Shown piece by piece: positions 9,078 to 16,815 of a stretch of 41,945 bases of DNA. Each line of letters opens with the position of its first letter. Within the stretch, counting starts at the first letter, position 1. Under the pieces are notes generated by a model. That model worked only from the letters and a program-made list of their open reading frames with translations. It was not told where the DNA came from and ran no database searches. Both the position numbers and the translations under genes were made by a program. Source of the DNA: Gemmatimonas sp. (GTDB taxonomy: Bacteria; Gemmatimonadota; Gemmatimonadetes; Gemmatimonadales; Gemmatimonadaceae); NCBI GenBank assembly GCA_011390885.1, contig JAABRO010000025.1, positions 1 through 41,945 on the forward strand. The letters run 5' to 3'.

Positions 9078-10133
9078 CTACGCCGCGGCTCGGCTCTCCC
9101 GCCCCACCAGCGGCATCACCTGCGCCGCGAACCGCTCCATCTCCTCGAGCTGTGGACTGCACTGGAGCAGCAGCAGGTCCACACCCACACGCGACAGCGC
9201 CTCCACCCGCTCGGCCACCTGCTCCGGCGTGCCCACGAGTCCCGTGCGCAGCCCGCGGTTGGACACCGAGTAGTCCTGCACCGTGAGCTGCTGCTCGAGC
9301 TTCGTGTTCGCCAGCCAGTCCTGGAAGTTGCCGTACCCTGGCGAGCCGGGCGTCACGGTCGTGATGCGCGCGAGCTCCTGCTGCACCTCGCGCTCGGTGT
9401 CGCGCACGATGGTGTAGGCCGCCACGCCATACTGCATGGGCGGCAGTCCCGCGCGTTCGCGGCGGGCGCGCAGGTCGGCGATCTTGGGCGCGAGGCGCTC
9501 CGGCGGATCGCCGTGCATCACGTACGCATCGCACTTCGTGCTGATGAGCGACTTGGCCGCCTCCGACTCACCGCCCGCGTACAGCACGGGGCGCGGACGC
9601 GTGAAGCTGCGCACCGGCGGCGGCTGCACCACGAGATCGTCCACCTGGTAGTACTGCCCGTGGAACGTCACACTCGGCTCGGCCCACGCGCGCGAGACGA
9701 TCTCCAGCCACTCGGCGGTGCGCGCGTAGCGGTCGTCGTGCTCGTCGAAGGTGCTACCGTAGCGGCGCGCTTCGTCCTTCCACCAGCTCGACACCACGTT
9801 CAGCGACAGGCGGCCGTTGCTGATGCGGTCGATGTTCGCCGCCTGCTTCGCCAGCCGCGCCGGATGATGAAACGTCGGACGCACCGCCACCATCAGCTCG
9901 AGCGAGTGCGTGACGGCCGCGAGCGCCGCCGCCGTGCTCCACGCGTCGAGCGCCGGCGCGTCCACGCCCTTGATGTCATTCAGGAACAGTTCGGCGATGA
10001 GCGTGAGGTCGTACCCCAGCTCTTCGCTGCGACGCGCCAGGCGCTGCACGTAGGCCCACGAGGGCTCCATGCCCTCGTCCTCCACGTTGCGCAGCCAGCC
10101 GCCGAACACCGGAAGCCAGTAGCCGTAGCGCAT
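9078..10133 (-). CDS. FMN-dependent LLM-class monooxygenase, SfnG (dimethylsulfone monooxygenase)-like
   Basis: A luciferase-like flavin monooxygenase of 351 residues. The opening MRYGYWLPVFGGWLRNVEDE closely resembles SfnG, which uses FMNH2 and O2 to convert dimethyl sulfone to methanesulfinate. Further family segments are ELFLNDIKG, DAWSTAAALAAVT, AANIDRISNGRLSLNVVSSW, and the flavin-binding stretch around RPVLYAGGESEAAKSL. It would need a separate flavin reductase, which is not visible here. The ATG was chosen at the SfnG-like N-terminus; 20 more upstream codons are open but overlap the ATP-grasp gene. The upstream gene's TGA shares one base with this ATG (TGATG), indicating coupling. The partner gene is not a known sulfone gene, so the true substrate may differ from dimethyl sulfone. 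The oxygenase class is secure. Confidence 0.85.
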   Translation of the reverse strand: MRYGYWLPVFGGWLRNVEDEGMEPSWAYVQRLARRSEELGYDLTLIAELFLNDIKGVDAPALDAWSTAAALAAVTHSLELMVAVRPTFHHPARLAKQAANIDRISNGRLSLNVVSSWWKDEARRYGSTFDEHDDRYARTAEWLEIVSRAWAEPSVTFHGQYYQVDDLVVQPPPVRSFTRPRPVLYAGGESEAAKSLISTKCDAYVMHGDPPERLAPKIADLRARRERAGLPPMQYGVAAYTIVRDTEREVQQELARITTVTPGSPGYGNFQDWLANTKLEQQLTVQDYSVSNRGLRTGLVGTPEQVAERVEALSRVGVDLLLLQCSPQLEEMERFAAQVMPLVGRESRAAA

Positions 10134-11104
10134 CAGCGCACGCCCGCCAGCACACCGGCGCGCTGCTCGAGGTAGTCCACGAGGTTGGTCCACGGATCGA
10201 AGCCCACCACGTTGGGCGCGTCGGCCACGAAGTTCGACAGCGCGTTCACGTCGTAGAAGTAGTGCTGCCCGTCGCGGTCATCCACGAGCAGCTCGATGCC
10301 GCCCACGTCGATCTGTGCGGCCTGCGCGATCGCCTCCACCTGCGCGATGATCTCGTCGCTCGGACGCGTGCCCTCCACGCGCATGCCCGTCTTCGGCGCG
10401 TCGATGGCGCACGCGCCGCGCACGAGCTCCACGCCATTCGTGGTCTGGCACGCGTCGGCCGGGCACAGGTCGAACGAACCCACGGCCGGATACACGTTGA
10501 TCGCGTACAGGTACTTCCCGCCGAGCGTCTCCACGCGCGTGATGCGGCCGTCGCGCAGCGGCGCCGACTCCTGCACGAGCGCCGTGCCGTCCACGCCCAG
10601 TTCCACCTCGCCGCGCGCCACCGCACCACGCAGCGCCTCGGGCGAGTCGTAGCGCACGATGCCGGCGCCGCTGCCGCCGATGTTGGCCTTCACGAGCACC
10701 GGATAGCGCAGCCCCTCCGCCGCCTCGGGCGCGAGTACGGGATTGTTGATCACGCGACTCGTCGGGAAGGGCAGACCGAGCCGAGAGAGCAGGCCGAGCT
10801 GCGTGGCCTTGGAGAGTTCGAGCGCGTAGGCGGCACTGCCGTTCACCACCGGCGTGCCCAGGCGCTCGACATGGTGCAGCCAGTGCAGCGTGGAGAAGAT
10901 GCTGTGGCCGTGGCCGCGCAGGTACGCGCTGGGGCTCGCCCGGTTGAACACGAGCGAGTACGGCAGCTCGGGCTCGGACGGATCGAAGGCGTGCGCGGCC
11001 GCATCGAGCCGTTCGTACGGCAGACCGCGGCGCTCGAGCTCGGCGAACAGCGGGCGGAACCAGTCGGGGTGCTCATGGAGCACGGCGATCGGACGCAGGG
11101 ACAT
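10133..11104 (-). CDS. RimK-like ATP-grasp ligase
   Basis: A 323-residue protein with an ATP-grasp fold. The ATP-binding beta-hairpin is YPVLVKANIGGSGAGIV (catalytic-type Lys plus Gly-rich loop), the strand carrying the second acidic site is VGGIELLVDD, and the metal-binding segment is FYDVNALSNF. Family members couple ATP hydrolysis to acyl-phosphate formation and ligation with an amine or other nucleophile, as in RimK. Substrate residues cannot be read here. The N-terminal ~90 residues form the pre-ATP-grasp part. A cysteine-containing stretch, SFDLCPADACQTTNG, sits in the central region. The ATG is preceded by GAGG with about 6 nt spacing. It is first in a two-gene unit with the SfnG-like monooxygenase and has its own promoter and a structured leader. 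Confidence 0.8.
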   Translation of the reverse strand: MSLRPIAVLHEHPDWFRPLFAELERRGLPYERLDAAAHAFDPSEPELPYSLVFNRASPSAYLRGHGHSIFSTLHWLHHVERLGTPVVNGSAAYALELSKATQLGLLSRLGLPFPTSRVINNPVLAPEAAEGLRYPVLVKANIGGSGAGIVRYDSPEALRGAVARGEVELGVDGTALVQESAPLRDGRITRVETLGGKYLYAINVYPAVGSFDLCPADACQTTNGVELVRGACAIDAPKTGMRVEGTRPSDEIIAQVEAIAQAAQIDVGGIELLVDDRDGQHYFYDVNALSNFVADAPNVVGFDPWTNLVDYLEQRAGVLAGVR

Positions 11105-11135
11105 CGGAACCTCGGGCGAAAGGGGTTTCGCCGAC

Positions 11136-11177
11136 CTACACGAAAAAGCCCGGGGGACTTGGGGGCCGCCCGGGCAT
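11136..11177 (-). other. Possible 13-codon leader ORF (MPGRPPSPPGFFV)
   Basis: In the ATP-grasp leader an ATG opens a 13-codon frame with five Pro codons that spans the terminator-like hairpin and stops at TAG before the ligase ribosome-binding site. No clear ribosome-binding site precedes it. A ribosome translating it would melt the hairpin, as in classical attenuation. It may equally be chance, because GC-rich hairpins encode Pro and Gly codons by composition. Confidence 0.2.
11143..11175 (-). terminator. Leader terminator/attenuator candidate upstream of the ATP-grasp gene
   Basis: Read on the minus strand, a 7-bp stem GCCCGGG/CCCGGGC (11175-11169 with 11154-11148, loop 14 nt) is followed at once by TTTTT (11147-11143). 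It lies downstream of the promoter at 11251-11280 and about 40 nt before the ATP-grasp start. It is therefore placed as an attenuator rather than as the end of another gene. Two GCCGCC copies earlier in the leader (11219-11214 and 11209-11204) are complementary to GGCGGC in the loop and 5' arm (11170-11165) and could form a competing structure. Confidence 0.55.
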
Positions 11178-11250
11178 TCGCGTTTTAGCTCGTTGTTTTA
11201 CGTGGCGGCAATAGGCGGCAAAAGACCACGGCTTCGATTGTACCTGAGAT

Positions 11251-11280
11251 ATCTTACCACTGGGATACCGGCGGTGTCAA
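11251..11280 (-). promoter_or_regulatory. Sigma70-type promoter for the ATP-grasp/monooxygenase unit
   Basis: On the minus strand a perfect -35 TTGACA (11280-11275) and a good -10 TAAGAT (11256-11251) are separated by 18 nt. This is the best consensus promoter seen in the window. Transcription would start near 11243-11246 and give a leader of about 140 nt before the ATP-grasp start. Confidence 0.7.
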
Positions 11281-11337
11281 TGGAGGGCGCGCGGCCTTGC
11301 GCGACGGTGCCCCTGATGGACGTTACGGACACCGCCA

Positions 11338-12621
11338 ATGAACTCACTCTTCCGCATCCTCGCCCTGCTGGTCGCCCTCGCGGCGGCCACGCTGGCGTTC
11401 ATCTTCACCGCGTCGCCGCAGTTCGGGTTCGTGCTGCAGGCCGTGCTCGCGCTGGGCATGTTCGTCGCCGTCGGCCTCACGCTCCTGCAGGTGGTGGAAC
11501 GCCGCCGCGACCACGCGCCGAGGCGCACCTGGCGGTGGCTCGCGGGCGCGGCCGTGCTGTACGTGGTGGTCGCCCAGCTGCTCGTGGGCCGTGCCCCCAC
11601 CCGCACGCTCGAGACGGTGCCCGCCGTCCCCGACGCCGCGGAGTGGACGCTCGACGACAGCACGCGGCTCGCCTACGTGAAGGTGGCGGCCACCGCCGAC
11701 AGCGGGCGCACGACGCCGGTCGTGGTGCTGCACGACGGCCCGGGGCTGCCGCTGCTGTCGTTCCTCGCCGACGCCGGCCGCCGACCGTACGACGTGCTCG
11801 CCGGGCAGGGCTTCGACGTGTACTACTACGACCAGCGGGGCGCCGGACTGTCGTCGCGCAACGACCTGCGTCGGCAGCCCGCGTACTCGGTGTCCATGCA
11901 CGTCGCGGATCTCGACGCCGTGCGAGCGCGCATCGGCGCCGAGCGTCTCGTACTCGCGGGCACCGGCTGGGGCGCGTCGCTCGCGCTGCAGTACCTGCTG
12001 GCGCATCCGTCGCGCGTCGAGCGGCTCATCCTCGAATCACCGGGCGCGATGTGGCCCGCGGCGTGGCCGGAACTCATTCCCGCCACCGCGCGCGCGCGCC
12101 TGACCGACGTGCAGGCCTCGGCGCTTGCCGCGCTCCAGCGACCGCCACTGCGACTGGTGCTGGGCCGCATGATGGCCGACATCAGTCGACCGGCCGCCCA
12201 CACGTTCATCGAGGACTGGGAGGCGGACCAGTGGTGGACGCGCCTGTTGACCGAATCGTGGCGATTGGGACAGCCGAACCTCACCTGCCGCGACGACCCC
12301 ATGCAGGGGGTGCCACCGCTGCGTGGCGCCGGCTTCTTCGTCAACAGCTACACCCTCGCCGACGCCGCGCGCCTCCCCGATCCGCGTCCCGCGCTGCGAA
12401 CGCAGCCGGTGGACGCCCTCATCATTCGCGGCAGCTGCGACTACGTGGACGGACGCGTCGCCAGCGAGTATCTCGACGTGCTGCCGGGCGCGCGCCACGT
12501 GGCCATCCCGTCGGCGGGGCACCATGCGTGGCTGGAGCAGCCGGCGCTGTTCGACGCCGCGGTGACGGCGTTCCTGCGTGGCGAGCCGGTGCCGCACGAA
12601 GTACACCATCCGAAGCCGTGA
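11338..12621 (+). CDS. Membrane-anchored alpha/beta hydrolase of the prolyl aminopeptidase type, nucleophile Ser replaced by Gly
   Basis: A 427-residue protein with three N-terminal hydrophobic segments (about 4-23, 28-50 and 62-80) and a C-terminal alpha/beta hydrolase domain. HDGPGLPLLSF and YYYDQRGAGLSS match the oxyanion and DQRG-S regions of peptidase family S33 (proline iminopeptidases). The nucleophile elbow, GGSWGS in that family, reads AGTGWGAS here, so Gly210 takes the place of the catalytic Ser. The acid (Asp368 in RGSCDYVD) and the His (His395 in SAGHHAWLE) are kept. The codon at the site is GGC, read directly. Either the enzyme is inactive and serves as a binding or scaffold protein, or the chemistry has changed. 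The ATG was chosen because the first hydrophobic segment starts immediately after it. It is divergent from the ATP-grasp unit. Confidence 0.8.
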   Translation: MNSLFRILALLVALAAATLAFIFTASPQFGFVLQAVLALGMFVAVGLTLLQVVERRRDHAPRRTWRWLAGAAVLYVVVAQLLVGRAPTRTLETVPAVPDAAEWTLDDSTRLAYVKVAATADSGRTTPVVVLHDGPGLPLLSFLADAGRRPYDVLAGQGFDVYYYDQRGAGLSSRNDLRRQPAYSVSMHVADLDAVRARIGAERLVLAGTGWGASLALQYLLAHPSRVERLILESPGAMWPAAWPELIPATARARLTDVQASALAALQRPPLRLVLGRMMADISRPAAHTFIEDWEADQWWTRLLTESWRLGQPNLTCRDDPMQGVPPLRGAGFFVNSYTLADAARLPDPRPALRTQPVDALIIRGSCDYVDGRVASEYLDVLPGARHVAIPSAGHHAWLEQPALFDAAVTAFLRGEPVPHEVHHPKP

Positions 12622-12689
12622 GCGACACAGCGCGCGACGGTGTGCTCGCGGCCGAACTGGGGTGCGGCGTCCCGTCACGGCAGTAGCTT

Positions 12690-12695
12690 TCGCGC
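12690..12695 (+). promoter_or_regulatory. Spacer after a TAGCTT box: possible leaderless start of the 7-TM gene
   Basis: TAGCTT at 12684-12689 ends 6 nt before the ATG at 12696, so transcription would begin at or next to the start codon. No good -35 is visible 16-18 nt upstream. This is one of several genes here with the same arrangement. Confidence 0.35.
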
Positions 12696-13559
12696 ATGCC
12701 CCAGGATGCCGTCGTCTACAGCCTGAACCTGATCATCGGCGCCATCCTCGCCGGCCTCATGAGCCAGCACTGGCGCCTGTCGGCGGGTGGCGATTCGCTG
12801 CGCTTCTGGATCGCGGCGGCATGGACGCTCACGCTCGCCGACCTGCTGTTCGTGCTCCGCGCCGGCACATCTTCGGGCGTGATGCGCATGCTGCCCACGC
12901 TCACCGTGACGGCTGGTCACGCGATCCTGCTCCTGGCCGCGCAGCGCACGACCGGGCGCCTCGCCAGCGTGCGTCTGGCGGCCGCGATCGTCGGCGTGCA
13001 CGCCGCCCTGCTGGCGGCGTTCGTCGCCTTCCCGGCGGTCACGAGCTGGCGCACGGTCACCAACGGCGTCGTGTGGGGCAGCCTGTCGCTCGCCGCGGCC
13101 GCCGTCCTGTGGCGCGATGCGGAGCGCGCGCGCCGCGCCATGTCCATCCCGATGGTGGTGCTCGCCGCACAGGGCGCCTTTCACGTGGTGCGCACGCTGC
13201 TCGCCACGCGCGTGGTCGTGCGCGCGGACGGGGCCGGCGGTGCGCTCGTGCAGCTGCTCGGCGACCTCGAGGTGAGCCTGTTCATGGTCGCGCTGTTCGT
13301 GAGCGTGCTCGTGGCGTACCTGCGCCAGAGCACCATCGAGCGCGCGGCCGCGCTCGATGACGTGCGCCAGCTGTCGGCCATGCTGCCGATCTGCGCCTGG
13401 TGCAACAACGTGCGCGATGACGATGGCTACTGGACCCGCATCGAGCAGTACCTCGCGGCGCATCGCGTGTCGGTGACGCACAGCATCTGCGAGTCCTGTG
13501 CGGCCCACCACTTCCAGGTGGCCGGAACGCAGCCATCCGGCCCCGCGGCGCGTGACTGA
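12696..13559 (+). CDS. 7-TM membrane protein with C-terminal Cys2-Cys2 (LPICAWC) module
   Basis: A 287-residue protein with about seven hydrophobic segments in its first ~215 residues, followed by a short linker. The tail carries MLPICAWCNNVRDDDGYW, then a second Cys pair, SICESC. The four cysteines (C233, C236, C265, C268) fit a small metal-binding knuckle. This LPIC.WCK-IRDD-GYW module is a familiar C-terminal tail of PAS sensor and response proteins. Here it hangs directly from a polytopic membrane domain without kinase, cyclase or PAS. The protein may be a membrane sensor with the Cys module as its output or partner-docking site, which is inference. It lies between the defective hydrolase and the methylase with short gaps on both sides. 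Confidence 0.65.
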   Translation: MPQDAVVYSLNLIIGAILAGLMSQHWRLSAGGDSLRFWIAAAWTLTLADLLFVLRAGTSSGVMRMLPTLTVTAGHAILLLAAQRTTGRLASVRLAAAIVGVHAALLAAFVAFPAVTSWRTVTNGVVWGSLSLAAAAVLWRDAERARRAMSIPMVVLAAQGAFHVVRTLLATRVVVRADGAGGALVQLLGDLEVSLFMVALFVSVLVAYLRQSTIERAAALDDVRQLSAMLPICAWCNNVRDDDGYWTRIEQYLAAHRVSVTHSICESCAAHHFQVAGTQPSGPAARD

Positions 13560-13598
13560 CGAGCGGGAAGCGGGCTGGCGCCGCTCGCCCTTGCCCGC

Positions 13599-14678
13599 AT
13601 GATCAAGTATCTCGGCTCCAAGCGTCGCCTGCTCGACCACATCGTGGCCATCGCGCGCGCGGTGCCAGGCGCCACCTCGGCGGTGGACCTGTTCTGCGGC
13701 ACGGCGCGTGTGGGACACGCCCTCAAGGCCGCCGGCTTCGCGGTGCACGCCAACGACTATGCGGCCTACGCGCACGTGCTCGCGACATGCTACGTGCAGG
13801 CCGATGCAGAGCGCTGGACGCGCGACGCCGAAGCGCTGCTCGCCGAGCTGGGCGACGTCCCGCCTGCCCCCGGATACGTGACGCGCACCTTCTGCGAGGA
13901 AGCGCGCTACTTCACACCGGACAACGGGGCGCGCATCGACGCCATGCGCGACGCCATTGCCGCGCGCGCGCTGCCGCCCGAGCTCGAGGCCATCGCGCTC
14001 GTCTCCCTGATCGAGGCCGCCGACCGAGTGGACAGCACCACCGGGGTGCAGATGGCGTACCTCAAGCAGTGGGCGCCACGCGCGCACAAGCCGCTCACGT
14101 TGCGGCTGCCGGCGCTTTTGCCGCGTGCGACCGGAGGCGCCGGCACGGCGCATCGTCTCGACGCGATCGACGCGGCGGCCACGCTCACGGGGCACATCGC
14201 CTACCTCGACCCGCCGTACAACCAGCACTCGTACCTGGGCAACTACCATGTCTGGGAAACGATCGTGCGCTGGGATGCCCCCGAGGCCTACGGCGTGGCG
14301 CGCAAGCGACGCGACACGCGCGCCCGCGCGAGCGTCTTCAACAGCCGGCCCCGCCACGGCGACGCGTTCCGGCGCGTCGTGGACACCATCGACGCGCGGG
14401 TGCTGATCGTGAGCTTCAGCAACGAAGGCTGGCTCTCGCGCGACGCGCTGACCGAGATCCTGGCCTCGCGCGGCGAGGTGCTGGTGGTCGACCACGACTA
14501 CCGCCGCTACGTGGGCGCGCAGATCGGCATTCACAACCGGCGCGGTGAGCGCGTGGGCACCGTGAGCCACCTGCGCAACACCGAGTCGATCTACGTGGCC
14601 GGCCCGGCCGAGGCGGTGGACGCGGTGCGGACGGCGCTCGGCAGCGACACCGGTGCGCACGCCCCGCGCGACCGGTAA
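13599..14678 (+). CDS. D12-class adenine-specific DNA methyltransferase (solitary)
   Basis: A 359-residue N6-adenine methyltransferase of the Dam/D12 class. The N-terminus MIKYLGSKRRLL is the usual opening and contributes to AdoMet binding. Motif I is VDLFCGTARVG (about residues 29-39), and the catalytic DPPYN lies at 204-208. A helical target-recognition insert separates them. No restriction endonuclease or specificity subunit is present on either side, so it appears to be a solitary methylase or a member of a family with another role. The target sequence cannot be read from the protein. A 7-bp inverted repeat (CGAGCGG/CCGCTCG, 13560-13566 with 13581-13587) sits just before the start. Confidence 0.88.
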   Translation: MIKYLGSKRRLLDHIVAIARAVPGATSAVDLFCGTARVGHALKAAGFAVHANDYAAYAHVLATCYVQADAERWTRDAEALLAELGDVPPAPGYVTRTFCEEARYFTPDNGARIDAMRDAIAARALPPELEAIALVSLIEAADRVDSTTGVQMAYLKQWAPRAHKPLTLRLPALLPRATGGAGTAHRLDAIDAAATLTGHIAYLDPPYNQHSYLGNYHVWETIVRWDAPEAYGVARKRRDTRARASVFNSRPRHGDAFRRVVDTIDARVLIVSFSNEGWLSRDALTEILASRGEVLVVDHDYRRYVGAQIGIHNRRGERVGTVSHLRNTESIYVAGPAEAVDAVRTALGSDTGAHAPRDR

Positions 14679-14687
14679 GCTTCAGCC

Positions 14688-16394
14688 ATGAAGACCGTCG
14701 GCTCTCACCTCGCGTCCTTCCTGGCGCGCCGCAACTCCGTGCGCCGCGAACTCGCGCCGTTCGTGCGCTTCGTGGCCCTGCTCGGCGCCGTCGTGCTGGT
14801 CTACGCCTGGCTGTTCCACGGCATCATGGAGCGCGAAGGGCAGTCGCACAGCTGGTTCACCGGCGTCTACTGGACGCTCACGGTGATGACCACGCTCGGC
14901 TTCGGCGACATCACGTTCCACAGCGACGTGGGGCGGGTGTTCAGCGTCGTGGTGCTGATCTCCGGCGTGTTCATGCTGCTCATCGTGATGCCGTTCGTGT
15001 TCGTGCGCGCGGTGTACGAGCCGTGGGTGGAGCGCCGCAACCTGCAGCGCCTCAAGGGCATTCGCGCCATTCCGGCCTCGGTACGCGACCACGTGCTCGT
15101 CTGCGCCAACGACCCGATCGCGCTCGCCCTCGTGCGCCGCCTCGAACTGGCCAACGTGCCGGCGTACATCGTCGAACCCGACGCGGAGATCGCCTTTCGG
15201 CTGCGCGAGGCCGGCCTGCCCGTGCTGGCCGGCGACGTGGACGACATCGACACCTACGACGCCGCGCACATCGGGGAGGCGCGCCTCGTCTTCGCGAACA
15301 GCACCGATCCCGAGAACACGAACATCGTGCTCACGGTGCGCGAGCGGAACGCGACGGTGCCGATCGTGTCGCTCGTGGAGTCGGAGGACGCGATCGACAT
15401 CCTGGAGCTCGCGGGCGCCACGCATGTGCTGCCGCTCACGCGCCAGCTCGGCGAGCATCTCGCCAACCGGGTGAGCGCCGGGGTGACGCACGCCAACGTG
15501 ATCGGGCGTTTTCGCGAGCTGATGCTGGCCGAGTTCCCGGTGGCGGACTCGCCGTTCGAGGACCGGGCGATCCGCGACCTGTCCCTGCGCGAGGAGCTGG
15601 GGCTCACGGTGGTGGGCGTGTGGCGCCAGGGGCGTCTCTCGCCGGCGCGCCCCGACTTCGTGCTGTCCGCGCAGTGCGTGCTCGTGGTGATCGGCACGGC
15701 GGAGCAGCTCGACGAGCTGAACGAGGTGCTGGTCATCTACAACACCAACACGAACCCGGTGATCGTGCTGGGCGGCGGCAAGGTGGGCCGCGCTGCGGCG
15801 CGCGCCCTCGCGGATCGCGGCATCCGTGTGCACATGGTGGAGAAGGACCCCGTCTACGCGGAGCGTGGCGAGGGGCTCGTGGACCGCATGATCATCGGGG
15901 ATGCCGCCGACCGGAAGGTGCTCGACGCCGCCGGCATCGCCGAGGCGCCGTCGATCCTGCTCACCACGCACGACGACGCGATGAACATCTACCTCACGGT
16001 GTACTGCCGGCGGCTCAATCCGAAGGCGCGCATCCTCACGCGCGTGACGCACGAACGCAACGTGGAGGCGATCCAGCGCGCGGGAGCCGACTTCGTGCTC
16101 AGCTACGCCTCGCTCGGCGTACACAGCGTGCTGGCCATCGTGCAGCAGCGCGAGCTCGTGGTGCTGGGCGAGGGCGTGGACCTCTTCCACGTGCCGGTGC
16201 CGCCGTCGCTCGCCGGCCGCACGCTGGCCGAGACGGCGATCGGCACGCGCACCGGGCTCAACGTGATCGCGATCCAGGACGGCACCGACACGGTGTCGCT
16301 CCCGGCAGCGGACACGCGCATGACGGCCGGCACCACGCTGATCGCCGTCGGGGGGGCGGACGACCGCGAGCGGTTCCGCGCGGCGTTTCGCTGA
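14688..16394 (+). CDS. Potassium channel protein with two RCK (TrkA-N/TrkA-C) modules
   Basis: A 568-residue K+ channel subunit. Two membrane segments (about 28-48 and 84-106) flank the pore helix and a selectivity filter TTLGFGD (residues 68-74), a variant of TVGYGD. The cytosol carries two tandem RCK units that would form a gating ring. The first begins HVLVCANDPIALALV and lacks the GxGxxG nucleotide loop. The second begins VIVLGGGKVGRAAARAL with the loop intact (362-367). The C-terminus is a TrkA-C domain (VPVPPSLAGRTLAET onward). Tandem-RCK channels are known (BK-like and GsuK-like). Only 9 nt separate it from the methylase gene, so cotranscription is likely, although a TAAGCT box also precedes its ATG. 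Confidence 0.92.
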   Translation: MKTVGSHLASFLARRNSVRRELAPFVRFVALLGAVVLVYAWLFHGIMEREGQSHSWFTGVYWTLTVMTTLGFGDITFHSDVGRVFSVVVLISGVFMLLIVMPFVFVRAVYEPWVERRNLQRLKGIRAIPASVRDHVLVCANDPIALALVRRLELANVPAYIVEPDAEIAFRLREAGLPVLAGDVDDIDTYDAAHIGEARLVFANSTDPENTNIVLTVRERNATVPIVSLVESEDAIDILELAGATHVLPLTRQLGEHLANRVSAGVTHANVIGRFRELMLAEFPVADSPFEDRAIRDLSLREELGLTVVGVWRQGRLSPARPDFVLSAQCVLVVIGTAEQLDELNEVLVIYNTNTNPVIVLGGGKVGRAAARALADRGIRVHMVEKDPVYAERGEGLVDRMIIGDAADRKVLDAAGIAEAPSILLTTHDDAMNIYLTVYCRRLNPKARILTRVTHERNVEAIQRAGADFVLSYASLGVHSVLAIVQQRELVVLGEGVDLFHVPVPPSLAGRTLAETAIGTRTGLNVIAIQDGTDTVSLPAADTRMTAGTTLIAVGGADDRERFRAAFR

Positions 16395-16403
16395 GCGTGC
16401 GGC

Positions 16404-16805
16404 TCAGCGCCGCGCCCGCACCACCACGCGCCAAACCCACCAGAGCAGCAGCGCCTGCAGCGGCAGCCGCACGGTGAGCGCGGCCACCCACCACGTGGGC
16501 GCACCGCTCGCCTGCGCCTCACGCCACATGAACACGTTCGCGGGGAACACCGCGACGAGCAGCGTCAGCAGTCCCCAGCCGGCGGCCCCGCGCGCGGCGG
16601 GCACCAGCACGCCGAGGCCGCCCGCGAGTTCCGCGACCCCGCTCAGGTACACGAGCGCACGCGGCGACGGCATCCAGCCGGGCAGCCATGGCGGCACGAT
16701 GGCCTCGAAGAACGCCGGCACCACGAAGTGCGCGAGGCCTGCTGCGATGAAGAGCCCCGCGATCAGCCGTCGCTGAACGGCGAGCGGGTCGGCGGCAGCG
16801 CTCAC
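16404..16805 (-). CDS. DoxX-family small membrane protein
   Basis: A 133-residue protein with four hydrophobic segments. The openings RRLIAGLFIAAGLAHFV and LVYLSGVAELAGGLGVLVP match the DoxX-like fold (quinol-oxidase-subunit-like proteins, mostly of unknown role). The start is GTG, 10 nt after the stop of the TrhA-like gene, so the two form an operon. It converges with the potassium-channel gene with only 9 nt between stop codons and no room for a terminator. Confidence 0.8.
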   Translation of the reverse strand: MSAAADPLAVQRRLIAGLFIAAGLAHFVVPAFFEAIVPPWLPGWMPSPRALVYLSGVAELAGGLGVLVPAARGAAGWGLLTLLVAVFPANVFMWREAQASGAPTWWVAALTVRLPLQALLLWWVWRVVVRARR

Positions 16806-16815
16806 CAGTGCGCGC

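Noticed and set aside
6325-9534. Long minus-strand open frame (1069 codons) opposite the histidine kinase
   Set aside because: The plus strand carries all histidine-kinase motifs; the antisense product has no recognisable domain.
13560-13587. Terminator before the methylase gene
   Set aside because: The 7-bp inverted repeat has a 14-nt loop and no U-tract; too weak to call.
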